A stretch of DNA of 64,000 nt from Sebastes aleutianus (GCA_916700875.1 CAKAKS010000039.1:16093139-16157138); one strand, 5' to 3'; shown: positions 34,930 through 47,269, counted from the first letter of the stretch. Numbers and translations: made by a program. Notes: generated from the sequence alone by a model not told the origin.

Positions 34930-35390
34930 TTTACAGTGTTGTGCAGATATGCAAATCGCTCCAGACCTTTACTCCAGCCACTTAAAACTTAGCTTTTCCT
35001 GCTGAGGAGAGAATGAATGCAGTCCTTCCACAGAAGAGTTATAAATGTCATTGTTTTTGAATAAATCGCCCGCGGCGCCACTTTAAAGTGAAATAAAGGA
35101 AAAATCACAGCTGACATATATTTTTCTAATTGTTGCAGAGGGGGGACAGGAAGCAGCATGGAGTAGCTTGAATTATCTGTAATTAGAATATCGCTGTGCT
35201 TAATTACAAAAGATTTTGATTGTCTGATTTCCAGCAGAAGGACAATTTTAGCTACTGTCTTAATACACATTTGTTTTTGAAGATTGGGAATGACAATTAT
35301 GATAATGTGCGTCCCAGCATGAAATATTTTTGTCAAAGACAGGAAAACAGGACATGTTAAGTAGACATAATGCATATGTAGATTCTTTGA
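34930..35390. promoter_or_regulatory. Candidate enhancer with octamer, palindrome and homeodomain sites
   Basis: It carries the POU octamer ATGCAAAT (about 34950), a perfect 12-bp palindrome CACTTTAAAGTG (35079-35090) next to CGCCCGCGGCGCC, and several TAATTA-type sites (CTGTAATTAGAATATC, GTGCTTAATTACAAAAG). CpGs at 35068-35078 stand out in AT-rich DNA. A 128-codon minus-strand frame covers it without a domain. Dense mixed motifs suggest a developmental enhancer. Confidence 0.4.
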
Positions 35391-36020
35391 AAAATGATCA
35401 TTAATCTATTTTGTTTTATTTTTTTTTGTAATTTGAAAAATGAAGCTATTTCATTCTGGGATTATTTTTTTCAGGGCACTACAGCTTTATTGGAGAGTAG
35501 TGTGACAGCATACATATTGAGGATTTAAAAAAATCATTTTTTTTATGTGTTCTCTAAATCAACTATTGTTCACTTCAATTTCTTAATCGCCCTGCCAGAA
35601 TGTGGGTTAAGAATACGCACAATCAGGTATTCAATTGCTTAGCTAGAGGTTATTGCTAAGGTAAAAGTTTTCTGCTAATACAAAAAAAAAATATCAATTA
35701 CTTTAAAAAATGAAAAACTTTGTGTGCAGAGCATCACGTGGTTCATCCTCATTCTACAACAGGGCTCTGCAGAGGTCAGTGACTTCATATTTGTTTATTT
35801 CAGTTATTAAATGCCACAAATTTAAAAAAAAAAAGAAATCTGGGACAAACTAAAACTGTCTACAGTAATTCACTGTGGAACTTTGTTGAGCAACAAGATA
35901 AGTATTTCTCTAAAAAAATCAATTTTCGAGAAGAGACAATGGAAACAAACCTAAGTGCTAGTTTGAACCAACCCCACAAGGCTTCCAGGGAAACCACCGA
36001 GCCTAAGAAGCACTTTATTA

Positions 36021-36034
36021 GCCAGCAGGGGGGG
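36021..36034 (+). promoter_or_regulatory. Weak CTCF-like motif
   Basis: GCCAGCAGGGGGGG matches the left and central CTCF core (CCASCAGRGGG) but lacks the following GC. It lies in a G-run context, so chance is a real possibility. Confidence 0.25.
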
Positions 36035-36673
36035 GGTCAGGAGGACCAGCCCTATCATTGATTGAGGTTGGAGGATGCATCCACAGCTGCACTTTCTCTA
36101 AATTTCTAAGAGTAAATATGCACCTTTGAAGTGGGGGGTGCCTAGGAGCACTCCTCTGCACAGATTGTGTGGGTTTCTGTGGGGAGCTGTAGTTACGGGA
36201 AAGATCAATGGACAGGGCATTAGGGGGAAGAGTACACTACACTGTCCAGCCCTCCAGCCTACAGAACAACTCAGCAGCTCCTCGATGGCCAGTATTATTG
36301 AGCTCAAGGCAGTTTAATTCTCCATGCTGTTTTCTCAGACTGATAAAAATTTCAACCTTTCCGGCTGCAAAATGTAACGGAGAAAAAGATGAAATATACT
36401 ATGAACTTTATATACAACTGGAGTTGAGTTCATATTGCTCTGCTGCCACTTCAACTTCTGTTGAAGTCATGATCTTTAGAACATTTTTACAGGTTTAAAG
36501 AATAAATACATTTTTAAAATAGGTTAAGGTAAGGTCATTTGCTTCCTGTTTAAATACAGGACAATTTCATATTGATTTTTTATATATTGATAAGCATATA
36601 GCTCTCCTAATTCAACATTTCCGTTTGTTTCTGAAGACAAAAATGCTGCGTTTAAATTTTCATGCCTTTTGTT

Positions 36674-36705
36674 TAAAATAAATAAATAAATAATAATAAT
36701 AATAT
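36674..36705. repeat. AAATA/AAT microsatellite
   Basis: Short run of AAATAAATAAATAAAT turning into AATAATAATAAT. A low-complexity patch with no further meaning seen. Confidence 0.8.
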
Positions 36706-37159
36706 TTTTGACTGGAATTCTCCTGTCTGAATAATTACTGACTGGAAAACTCCTCCGTCCACTCGTGAAAGCATGGAAAAACCCATATCCTGCTCATTGT
36801 GTGGCTGGATATGTGTTCTTGTGGTAGGCTTTAAGTGCATTAGACTTGTGCTGAACACACAGCTTCCATATTGTGGTTTGTAAAGACTATGGAAAAGCCT
36901 TTTGGGGTAGCCACACTTCCAGATGAGGCTAATCTGCTCGTGGTTGGTACAGAGTGATAAGTGAGCACAGATTTTTTAAGCCCTTTGTCTTCTACTTATG
37001 CCTTATAATATGTCTCAAACTCAGTGTTTACTAAATCCAAAATATGATATAAACACAATACCAAATAAGCTTTCAATTAGTAAAAAATAGCAGCAATTAT
37101 CCACTGAATTCATCTTTTAATTGATTGATTTTAATGAGTCTGATTTAAATTGGTTTAGC

Positions 37160-37560
37160 GCAGTAAATGCTACGCTGTCCCCGAGATGAAGACGAGAGGA
37201 CGACATGTATCATCTCCGCGGAGTGTCAGAGTTTAGTGCCTCGGCGCTCCCAGGTGTCGCCGGGGTTTGGCTCCACCAGGCTCGGGAGATGCAGCCAGAG
37301 AGAGTTAGCATTTACAACCCCTGTCACACTCCACAAAACACCGTGTCACTCAAGCACAGCCTGTGTGGCAGCTCTGGCATTAATGGAGACGTTGACATCT
37401 TCCGACAGAGTGTTTATCTAATACTAATGCTAAGCAACCAGAGCCAGTCGCCCCCACACGGAGCCATCGAAGCCCGCCGCAGACTTCGGCGTCTGGCAAT
37501 CACACTAGTTTTCTCATTCATCCCTCAAGACTTATAGAATTCATAACAATGGCTTTGCTG
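37160..37560. promoter_or_regulatory. Candidate regulatory block with CpG retention
   Basis: Many CpGs (GACGAGAGGACGACATG, CTCCGCGGAGTG, CCTCGGCGCTCCC, GTGTCGCCGGGG) in the first 120 bp, then CAGACTTCGGCGTCTGG near 37480, an inverted repeat (CAGAC/GTCTG). A plus-strand frame of 110 codons has no domain. It could be an enhancer or a small CpG island. Confidence 0.35.
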
Positions 37561-38520
37561 CTGCTCCGTGTCATGTCTGTTTGTTTTTTTTTCTTCATAC
37601 ATACATATTTCTTGCCACCATCTACTAGACAGCTCAACTGTTTCACAGGTGCTTCACGCAAAGTTGGGTAAAAATTCTGACAAATTGCAGGAAGCATCAC
37701 CTGCGTATGCTGGCGCGAATCTTCATCTCAGGACCTCCAACAAAAGTTGTTTACATACTTCTGCTGCGGTGTTATCCTCAGACCTTTTTTCTTGTAGATT
37801 CTCTTCAATACCCCCCCCTCACACACACACACAGACTGGCCTTTAGAAAGGGAGATTCAAGTTTCAGCAGCGTATCAAAACTTTTTTCACACTTTATGAA
37901 GGTATCTTTAAAGAATATATATTTTAGATTTCATTCATATGCATCATGTACATAAATATCCTCTTAAAATACAATATATTGTAAAAATCTGTTATAAAAT
38001 AAGTTGTCAAGAAAACACAAGTTAAAAATATATAACAGTAGTTGCTTTGAGGCTAAACATATTGTGCGGTATACAATGCACAAAAGGCCGCAAAAATTCC
38101 TATATGTTACTATATGTATCAGAGACTGATGATGGGTTCATGAAGTGTATGGAGCTATCTTTAGAGGATTGATTTCCCATACTGCCACGCAGTTGGCTGC
38201 ATTTATATTCCATGCCTGTGGCTCTGTGACCCCTGGTTCTCCTTTGATGTGGCAGGCAGAAGCACAAACTAGGATGAGGCAGAGAGAGAGAAGGCTGAGG
38301 GATAGCAAAAGGTGAAACAGTCTACAATGGGAGGGGGGGGTAGAGAGATTTTTCTCGTGGTGCAGGTTTCTAAGAGGGATGAGAGGACGGGATGAGGGAG
38401 TGTGAAAAAGACCGGTATGAGTTTGCGGGGAGCAGCCGCGAACCAATGAAGCCATCATCTGACAGATCTGTGAGAGTTTGCACTGAGGGCGGGTTTGGTG
38501 GTGGGTGGGCAGAAAGGAAG
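37560..38520. other. Non-coding, no gene seen
   Basis: 37560-38130 is AT-rich with an ACACAC patch near 37820. 38130-38520 is purine-rich and GC-richer, with a run of nine G near 38332. No splice pairs or domains seen. Confidence 0.5.
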
Positions 38521-38529
38521 CTAGGCCGA

Positions 38530-38568
38530 GGGAAAGGGATCGGGTGATGGTGGGGGGTTGGGAGAGGG
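38530..38568 (+). other. Potential G-quadruplex
   Basis: Six G runs of three or more separated by loops of 2-7 bases satisfy the usual four-tract rule. The adjacent segment to 38710 is CpG-rich, so this is a small GC-rich island in AT-rich DNA. Confidence 0.5.
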
Positions 38569-38694
38569 CATGACGGTGGCGCGAGCTGATAGAGACGTCA
38601 GCGCCGCTTCAGTAATCTCACGACGGCTGGCCGCAGCGAGGGGCCATCGAGGGGCCCACGAGAGCAGAGGCATGATAGAGCAGACCACCCCGAC

Positions 38695-38714
38695 AACGCT
38701 AGCAGGGGGCCAGG
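38695..38714 (+). promoter_or_regulatory. CTCF-like motif
   Basis: AGCAGGGGGC at 38701-38710 matches the CTCF core RSCAGGGGGC, preceded by GCT instead of CC plus a base. It lies at the end of the CpG-rich block 38570-38700. It could mark an insulator or loop anchor; unproven. Confidence 0.35.
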
Positions 38715-41700
38715 CAGTATGGACAAATCAAAGCGGGAAGAAGTAATTTTTGAGAAATTACAGAAATCTCCATGGAAATTAGCATGAAACACTTTCTAAT
38801 CTCTTGCTTTTCACCGTGGACGATAGGGGTCAGTGCTTCAAGTTCTCCAGCCCTTGGTTTCTCTTTCTCTCTCGCCCCATCCCTAATTTCATTATTCCCT
38901 CTTGATTTTTTCTCTTCTCCCTCCTGTTTTTTTTTTTTTTTATGTATACTCATTTTACAGCCCCTCCCTCCGCTCATATTCTTCAACCATTCATTTGCTT
39001 GAACCCTTTTCATTGACCACAATTAAACGTTTAGATTTCAAAGGCAAATCAAGGGAGAGCCAAGCCGTGCCCTCGGAGTGACACGGGATCAAGCTGTTGG
39101 GCGCTTTGGAGTCTCAGATGGGGTGAATCCCCCAAGATTTGTCCTCTGCACCCTTCCTTTCGTTCCCGTGTCTGTCAGAGCTCAGAGCACTGTTCGAATG
39201 AATGGGAGGAGTGAGGCACCCCTAGTTGTGACCATGTGGTTATTGGTAATCAACAGCAATACAATGACACCCTGAGCCATAATTCTTCTCATCGCGATCT
39301 TAACAATACGGGACAAAATGCACCTTGAGAAAATGGTTGTGGAACAGTGTTGTAGACGTGCAAATATCCGAATTTTAAAATGTTCTGCAGTTTGTTTGAG
39401 TCTTTTCATACTTGTGTTTAATTTGTTTTGCATTGTAAATTAGATCAAAGCAGAGTGTGAGGGGTTTTTACTCTGTCAACTTTATCAAACAGTGGACAAG
39501 ACCTGTGTTTTTATGGAGTATAGCATGTTTGGATACATGAAAAAGTCTGCAATGTAATTGAGTTTGGACTGTATATTTAAGGATTTACTCATTTTTCACA
39601 TTATTATCATCAAGAGGAAAACACATTTTGGTTATATCTACTTAATTTAGCATAGCTGACAGAAAACAAACATGTAGTTTTTTCTGCATCCATGGCAACA
39701 CAAGAGCGTTGTCCTCTCTCGTGGTCGTGGTCATATCATCAAACATTGTACTAAACCGAGCCGCTCCTCCTTCACTGAAGCACATACACAGAGAGCGAGA
39801 CTTTTTTGTTATTATGCTACATGTAAATGGTTCCTCCTCGTGTGTCCGCTTCACGGCCGCACAGAATATTAAACTTGTTTGGGTAAAATAAATTAAAGAA
39901 GCATCTCGTTCTGACAGCAAAACAAAAAAAAAAAAAGCCTGAATGGTGTAATATAACACACTCTGCCCTAAAACTGGATAATAAATACATGAAATTGTGC
40001 CATTTGTCACATTCAATATTAAAGAGTTATTATGTGTTCAGATTAATTATTAGATAAATGATACATTTTAAAATGTTTTGCCGTCCCACTGCCTCACTAT
40101 TAGGAGACAGCAAAGAGAACGAATTGCCAGGAAATTCAATCGAGGCATAAGAGACCAGGGTCTCTTGAAGCCTCAGTACAAACGAGCCAATGGGAAAAAA
40201 AAAAAAAATTGGGTCATCTTTCTGTCCTGTTGTACTACAATATAGAGAAATAATTGCATTCAGTCACTCAATAACAATTTATCTGAAGTTAACTAAACAG
40301 TTTTTTTTTTTAATTTATCAAGGATTTGCTGTTTTCATACAGTTTTTTTGTTTGAATTCAACGAGGACACGGTCATATTTAGAAAAATATAATTCTGCTT
40401 CTCTTGTCCTTGTCATCCTGACATGTTGGTGAAGGATTTCTTACAATGTCAAATCACTTCCACAGGTCTCATGCCTTATTAAATAAAGGTGCACACAAAT
40501 TCACTAATAGCTACAGTAGACAAGATAGAAATAATGGGCATTAGGTCTGAAAGTAAAATAGTGGCATTTGATTAGCATTACATTGTATGCTGATTCATGG
40601 GGAATAGCTATAGTATAACTGCGGCGGAGGCTTAATTAGAGTGCTTGCAGACTTGGCACATTGCAGTGACAAGCAGTAGAAGTGTGTGTAAGATATAGAA
40701 ACCTTTCTAACCTCTAGTTAAACCCTCTCTTCCATTCTAGCAGTTTGCCCTCTAATTAAGCTCCACAGTTGGATTGTCTAGGTTTTTTTTTTTTTAAAAA
40801 CGTTCACATGCAATTTTGCTAATTGCAACCATAGAAAATGACAGGATTGTTCAAAATCTGAATCTATGGTGTTGTCAAAAAAGAAGTCGCAGAGATGATC
40901 GGCTATAAATATGTGGAAAAAGTTGTCTGTGAATGCACTCTAAAGGTTAGGAACATGTCCAACTCACAATAGATTTTGTCTTTAAAATGAATTATTTGTA
41001 GATAATATACAAATTAGTTGTAGGTGATATTTTTATGCAGAATCAGATGTTAAAATATTTTCTCAAATCGTATCCATCATAGTTATTTTTTTTAACAGAT
41101 CTAGCAATGGTGCAAATTGAATATATTAATTCTTGTGAAACTACGGTTAATACGATCTCAAAGAATATAACAAGGATATACACCAGTTTGAGACCTTATT
41201 TAACCTAGATGGTACAAACATTTGGCAGGGCCTGAGAGTACCTGCTCCTGGTTGCGGTTCTGCCAGTAATAGATAGATGGCACTGCATCCAAGGTAGAGC
41301 AAAGGGCCAGAGACTTCTCTCTCCCATCTCTCAGGGTCTTACTCTCATTATCCATCCGAAAATTAACCTGTCAATTTATCAATCAACACCATCTTGAGTT
41401 TTCTGCCTCCTGTTTGGCGACTAGCATTGCAACGACGCCGACGCGCTGATAACCAGGAGGTATGTGTTTGTTAGTGTAGTGAATGAGTGCATTATCACTT
41501 AAATGACTGCTATGAATCACAATTGCTGCCAGGCGGTTGATAAGAGGTAAATACACAAGCAATTTGATTTGAAAGTATATATCTGTTTATGTATTCTTTT
41601 ATGTGTCAAGAAAATAAGGTCAGGGCCGGGCGGACAGTATTTTGCAGCTTTGTTGCACACCGTTTTCTTTAAGTCCCATACAGTGGAAGGCCAGGTTGTA

Positions 41701-41920
41701 TTGTATGGATTGAATTCTCCAGTTTAACACCGTTGCCAGTGAAAAGGAAGAGGTTTAGACTAAATGACAAGCTTGCATTTGATTTAAAAATTGTAAATGT
41801 ACACAGTGTGTTTAAGCAAGAAAAATGAAGCAATACAAAATTACAATCTAAACAGAATATCATAACTAAAGATAGTATTCATAAAATATTTGTATTATTA
41901 TTTTATTTTTTATTTAGATA
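38715..41920. other. Non-coding, no gene seen
   Basis: Pyrimidine-rich at 38850-38945 with a long T run, GC-richer at 39060-39260, otherwise AT-rich with A runs (39918-39936, 40196-40208) and T runs (40303-40312, 40784-40795). The DNA near 41220-41460 is repeat-poor and keeps CpGs (GACGCCGACGCGCTG near 41435), a weak regulatory candidate. Confidence 0.5.
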
Positions 41921-41942
41921 TATTATGATTATTGTGGATATG

Positions 41943-41943
<1 letters not shown>

Positions 41944-42006
<63 letters not shown>

Positions 42007-42013
42007 TAATAAT
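41944..42013. repeat. (AAT)n microsatellite
   Basis: About 23 AAT units with a single interruption (AAC) near 42003, within a wider AT-rich region 41870-42300. Length-variable between individuals in all likelihood. Confidence 0.95.
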
Positions 42014-42579
42014 ATCTTCACCAAAAATATTAAACAATTAGTGAATAATTATAACAGAAGGTTTTTGTATTATTATTTTTTAGGAGCAGTATCTTTGTAA
42101 TTATGGCCACTTTGATATTTCATTTATTATTTGAAGAACATATTAGATTTTATGTTCAATCCAAATTGTATTAGTAATTTACAAAAACAATAATATTTAT
42201 TTCTTGATAATTTTAAGAAATAACACAGAATTGCAAGTGTAAATATCAATATTATAGTTTAAATGTGGTTTAAGGACATTGCACACACTGCCTAATTCTT
42301 CTGTATTGACTTTGGAGTTAATGTTACATCTGCTCTTAGAAATATCTAAAAGGGAGGCGGATTGAAATATGTGTTTGCATGCTCAGCATGCTACAGAGTT
42401 ATAATAAGCAGTGGGACATGTCTTTATCTCTAAATGGGTTATAATGTGATAAGCTAAACTAGACCCTCAAAAATCCCCACCAAGTGCAACCGCGGGTGGG
42501 GGACCTCAATTGCTTCAGTTCATTCTCCTTTTTTCCTGGTATTTTCTTCTTCTCTGTTCAGGTTATTAGCCGCTACATG

Positions 42580-42760
42580 ACTGGATCGCCCCGAAAATGG
42601 AAGGACGTGAACAGAACCAGATAGGGGTTGTGAATAGCGGGAGGGACTTTCCTTTTTCCAATTGTTGTTATTTGCAAATGGCCTTATTGTGTCGAGGTGT
42701 CGGAGAGGAGGGGGCGCTAGTGAGGAAAAATGGCGGAGAGCATTTTAAAATGCTGACAAA
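42580..42760 (+). promoter_or_regulatory. CTCF-like half plus YY1-like site
   Basis: GGAGGGGGCGCTAG (about 42707-42720) matches the right half of the CTCF motif (AGRGGGCGCTA) exactly, with a poor left half. Seven bases further, AAAATGGCGG (42727-42736) matches the YY1 pattern AARATGGCGG. Both factors act at promoters and loop anchors. No CpG island or splice donor follows, so a promoter is unlikely. An 80-bp patch of CpGs surrounds it. Confidence 0.35.
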
Positions 42761-43049
42761 AAGACGAGAGAAAAAGGAACACAACATCTGGTAATTTGTT
42801 TCAGCAAGCTTAGCCTAATGATGTAAGCAGATTACTTTCCAACAGAGTGGGAACGGGGCATAGAGGGCTTTTTTTTCTTCTTCTTTTTTCTTTTTCTGTG
42901 CCCCTTATGGGTCTGCCCCATTAAAGATCGAGACAGAAGCCACCGCCATATACACCGTTAGTTCATATCGCTGATGCTCTTCCATCCCATTTGATAATTC
43001 ACATGCCCAAGAAGTGGATTTTTGATCAGATCAGAAAATCTCTGCTTAT

Positions 43050-43390
43050 TTTACAGGCTATTTGAGCGCCTTTATAAAAGGGGGAACCTCCCTGACTGTC
43101 TGAGGTGGGATGTGAGCCACTCGATGCTGTGGGTGCCCCTGGCCCGATTTGCTCTCTCTCCTCAGAGAGCAGAGATCAGTGGTATGCCCAGATTGAAAGG
43201 GAGGGCAGGAACCCGGCGTGATGAAGGACACTGGCTCCCTGTCAATGTGCGGAGGAGACTGGAGGATGAAACACACCATTAAGACCAATTTAGAGTGTTG
43301 CTCTAAATTTCAGCGGGACTGATCGATCCTGACAGGAGGGCATCGTACCGCCTGCCAGATCACTTAAACCACTGCCCCTTGTCTCACGTT
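43050..43390. promoter_or_regulatory. Candidate conserved non-coding block with hairpin
   Basis: Repeat-poor, GC-richer DNA. It includes a perfect 9-bp stem AATTTAGAG/CTCTAAATT with a TGTTG loop (43287-43309) and a GATCGATCC site just after. Frames on both strands (76-86 codons) show no domain. Could be an enhancer or structured element. Confidence 0.3.
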
Positions 43391-43734
43391 GCTTAATGTC
43401 ATGTCATTGGCTATCATTCCCAGTCCAACAGTGAGCTGCTGGATTTCGTTTCAATTACTACTTGTAGGATTACCTTTTTATTTTTACACATCAGTAATCA
43501 ATGAGGATTTTGATAATAACGTCATAATGCAATCTCAGTATTGCATTCTGTCCTTTTTTTTCCTCTATTCTTAATCCAAAGTGAAATCCTCTGAGACTAG
43601 TTGTCCTGTTGGTTTATTGATTTTTTTCTCCCTCTTGCTCTGTGAACATTGGACAGAAACTTGAGAACCAAGGTACAGAAAAGAGACTATACCTTACTCA
43701 AGGGTTTAACCATCAGACAGATATTCACATGATA

Positions 43735-43985
43735 ATAACAATAACAGATAACTTATTTATAAGACTCTTTTTCATGTGTAAATGCAGCTCAAAATGCTTC
43801 AGAGAGTAAAACAAGACAGATATCCCAAAATATAAAGCTCAACCAATTTATAATAACTAAACAGTCTCAGTAACAAAGGAGGAATAAAACCTGTTACGAT
43901 TAATGATGAATAAAACAAATTAGACAACATAAATAACAAAGTGAGATAAGAATAAATAAATCTGTATTCATTCCAGCAGCAGTTG
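43735..43985 (-). mobile_element. Probable LINE/SINE tail fragment, reversed
   Basis: ATAATAACAATAACAG followed by ACTTATTTATAAGACTCTTT and TGCAGCTCAAAATGCTTCAG resembles the reverse complement of the 3' tail of a common teleost retroelement (TTTATATAGCACCTTTCA...AAAGTGCTTCA type). The fragment at 55228-55330 has the same layout. Heavily diverged. Confidence 0.4.
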
Positions 43986-44139
43986 TAACGTATTTCGTTG
44001 TATGTGCTGCTGTATATAAATCTAGATTGTGTGCAATGCGATATGCAGAATCCTAGCATACGCTGTGTGTTATTATTGCTACTATGTGCCGGCGCTGTGC
44101 TGACATTTTATATGCCATCTATTTATTAGTTGGGATGTT

Positions 44140-44265
44140 CATTGAGGCAGCTCAGGTTAAGTATCTTGCTCAGTGTCTGACTGGAGATATTGAACCTGCA
44201 GCCCTCTTGTACCAAGTTCAGTTCCCTAACCACAACCAGTTTGCCCCTTTGAAGGATGAGGTCTC
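44140..44265. mobile_element. Dispersed repeat fragment
   Basis: GAGGCAGCTCAGGTTAAGTA, CTTGCTCAGTG, GATATTGAACCTGCAGCCCT and AGTTCCCTAACCAC, in this order, match a phrase pattern common in teleost retroelement copies ('GGTTAAGTGCCTTGCTCA...GATTCGAACCTG...CCCTAACCAC'). It may be joined to the fragment just upstream. The plus-strand open frame across it is a by-product. Confidence 0.5.
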
Positions 44266-45520
44266 AGGAAGAGTGGTGCTATGTATACCACACAGACAGT
44301 GATCTATTCCGCGTCTGATATCATGTTGCTCCATGTCACTGACTGATGTTACCTGCATCCCCCCGCGATGATTAGATCCATGACTGCGCCTACAGTTCCC
44401 TTATAAAATCAGTTCCTTTCTTTTAACCCACGAGACGCCGCAGTTCCCCCGTCGGAGAGAAAAGAGCGAGCGGGTGAATGAGTGAGGGAGAAGGAATAAG
44501 TGAAGTTATTTTAAAGGATGATATTGCTTCATTGTGTGCTGTCATTCCATCCTTGACAAATGTCCCTCATCTGAGTTGGTGACATGCTCCACTGTATAAA
44601 TGGGTTATGAGCTAGAATATAAGTTATGTAAGTCGCAATGCTTTGAGACATCTGCTAAGCACATTCATATGTAATGGAACATAATGTAATAAAAATAACG
44701 GAGGCAACATGGAAGATTTATCTCCCATTATAAGCAGCCTTGCTCTGCTTTTATTGCAACCTTCCACCTGCGCCCTGAAAACACAAGAAAATGGAGAGTT
44801 TTCCTTCGCTGCAGAATTCTTATTCGCACCGTGGAGGGTGCACACTTGGTACCTTTAAAACATTTTTAATTCATGGTGGTTTTGATGACTAGTGTTTGCA
44901 AAAAAAAGTTTAAAAATATGGTGTTTCTACAGGACTATATAGCAACATTAATTAGCGCTTCAAATGTTGAATTTTCAGCTTTTAAATTTAGGATAAAATC
45001 TGGATAAGTAATTTAAAATGAGACGATTTATGCTGTAAGAAAAATATTTTTAGAATCTAAACTAAACTTTGATCAATTAAAACACATCAAAAGATATTAA
45101 TTAAGTAGTTTGGTGTACACATATTCAGATGCTGAGCCTGAAATTTGGTTTGGTCCATGATGAGGGGAGTGAACTAGTAGCCTCTTTAATGATTTGCCTG
45201 GTGCGTATCTTCAGGGGCTGTCTGTGCCACCAGCTGAGGCGTTAATACAAATATAGCAGATAATTTGTGAACTAACCTGTTTTTTAAGTGGCTTTCTCCA
45301 AAAGTGTGACAGGCAGGTGGGGAAACATGGCAGAAGTAATTAGATATTTGCTGTTATTGAACCATCCTGAGAATTCAGATTTATCAGGTGACACAACTTT
45401 TGAAAATCTGATGTCGGTCTATTTATTTATAATCTATCCATCCAATCCGTCTCTTACAATTGCTATAAAATTAAGACAACAAGTCATTCTACAAAAAGAA
45501 CATCTCGTTAAATAATCTCA
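44265..45520. other. Non-coding, no gene seen
   Basis: 44430-44500 keeps CpGs (ACGAGACGCCGCAG, CCCCGTCGGAG); the rest is AT-rich. No repeat ends or splice pairs noted. Confidence 0.45.
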
Positions 45521-45559
45521 TTAGCTTTAGCTGCTTTCTTTTAAAAAAGAAATAGTAGG

Positions 45560-46180
45560 GCAATTGATAAAGTCTAAGCTCCACCTTCACCGCCTCTCCA
45601 TTTTGTAATCACAGGCAGTTTGGCAGCACAACGTAATTAGTTTGCACGCCAGATTTCCCATGAGTCCCAACCCAGCTCAAAGCCAATCCCTTCCTCATCA
45701 GCAGCCCAGAGACTAAACACCTACTTTATCTGGTTCCCCCAAGGCTGTCCATCCATGGGGAGTCAGGGTGCCCTCAAAAACATTGCCAATGAGGGCTCCA
45801 ATGCCTCAGGCTGATATGGGTGAAACTTCAGATGGCAGATGGCACAGGGAAGGAAAAAGGACCATATCTTTGAGGTAGAACTGCCAAACAAAAGTAGAAC
45901 ATCATATCCTAGAGCCTTACGTCCCAGGGCTGAGATTAAAGCGTGAAATATATGTTTAGAGGAGCCACAAAATGTCTTCATTTCAAAAACTGTAAGCGAT
46001 CAAAGTGTCTGATGTGTGGAGGCATGCTGCAGGGTATTTTCATGTTTTCACCAGTTGACGGTAACCGAGGAAATGTTTCACAGCTTGTTCAAATGTCATC
46101 AATGATAAACAGGACGGCTGGAGTTGAGTGTCATTTATTACAGCTGCTATCTGTCGCAGAATAAGGTAGCGCTATGCTGT
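45560..46180. promoter_or_regulatory. Candidate conserved non-coding block
   Basis: Repeat-poor, balanced composition, few homopolymers, and open frames on both strands without domains. CACAACGTAATTAGTTTGC near 45628 has a homeodomain core. Candidate enhancer from appearance only. Confidence 0.25.
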
Positions 46181-46299
46181 ATGTGCTTTATATCATACGT
46201 ACATCAGTATCACGCCATGATCTCTACATCTTCTAATCTTTGTGACGGAGTGCTGGAAGAAACGGTGAAGGCCAGTCTTTTTTTCTCTATCTTATCCAG

Positions 46300-46314
46300 T
46301 TCACTCTTTTCATT
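46300..46314 (+). other. Speculative 15-nt microexon
   Basis: A strong pyrimidine tract (TTTTTTTCTCTATCTTATCC) ends in AG at 46299 and GTAAGT starts at 46315, leaving 15 nt, a multiple of three. Neural microexons have such strong flanks. Nothing else supports it, and pyrimidine tracts are common here. Confidence 0.12.
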
Positions 46315-46910
46315 GTAAGTATTTGTAGATGTGCGCACATCTGAATTACCTCTGCCAGTCAACAGCAAGAAGTGATCGGGCAGTTTTTAATACCACTCGG
46401 CCCATCTGGGAGAAGGACCCTTTTCATTCGACATACTTGGCTGCTTGTCGCCTCACCATAATGGGCACGTTGAACGAGCTCTGAAGCAATAGCCAATTAA
46501 ATGCCTTGAAGGGGATGCCTCGAGGCCCCGCATGAAAGGCTTCAGGTGTGAAATGCTTGTTTTTCAAGAGTGCTGCAAATGTTGGCTGCTTTCAAGTTTT
46601 GCTATTGCCCTGCTGGCTTCCCCTTCCAGCCCACCCCGGCAGCCCTTCTCATGTGGAGGAGGGTAGAGGCTAGAGGTGATGGGCAAGAGAAGACCACTTA
46701 AGTACAATTTTCTATTCAGTGTTCCAAACCTGTGCACTCTCATGTTTTTCACCGCTGCCTCGTAACAGCGAACAGAGTTTCAGATGATGCAGACAATAGC
46801 TTTTTAGCGCACAATAGAGAGAAGAGGAGAAACTGAAGGGCAGACAGGGGGGAAATATGGATGAGACACAGAGTCTGTGCGTGAATCCAACCCAGTGGCT
46901 GCTGGTGATT

Positions 46911-46940
46911 GGGCGATGGCGGGGGTTGGCTGGGAGGGGG
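46911..46940 (+). other. Potential G-quadruplex
   Basis: G runs of 3, 5, 3 and 5 with loops of 7, 6 and 1 bases. The long first loop makes it weaker than the one at 19244-19272. The surrounding DNA is GC-richer than average. Confidence 0.4.
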
Positions 46941-47269
46941 CTTAAAAGGAGATGGATTGTTTGCTAATTGTGGTCATTTCTGACCAGAACATGACAGGTT
47001 CAATGACTACTTTAATGCGTTATTGAATACAACAGAAACTTGAAAATGCAATTGTGAGGGAAAGCTTCTGTTTTAGAAATTTAGTTTTCAGCTCCTCCAC
47101 GGGAGGGAAGAATGTTCATTCATAGTTCAAGTGTAAGAACAGGCTGCCTTGCCTCGGTGCAATAAATGTCTGAAGTGTTACATCCAGCCTGGATTGAAGT
47201 ATTTACCCAAACTGCTACGATTCTACAGTTCTTACAACATGCAAGTTGAGAAACAGCCTTAGATCATTG

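Noticed and set aside
35603..35625. miR-137-like TTAAGAATACGC
   Set aside because: Partial match only, with no hairpin partner in the flanks.
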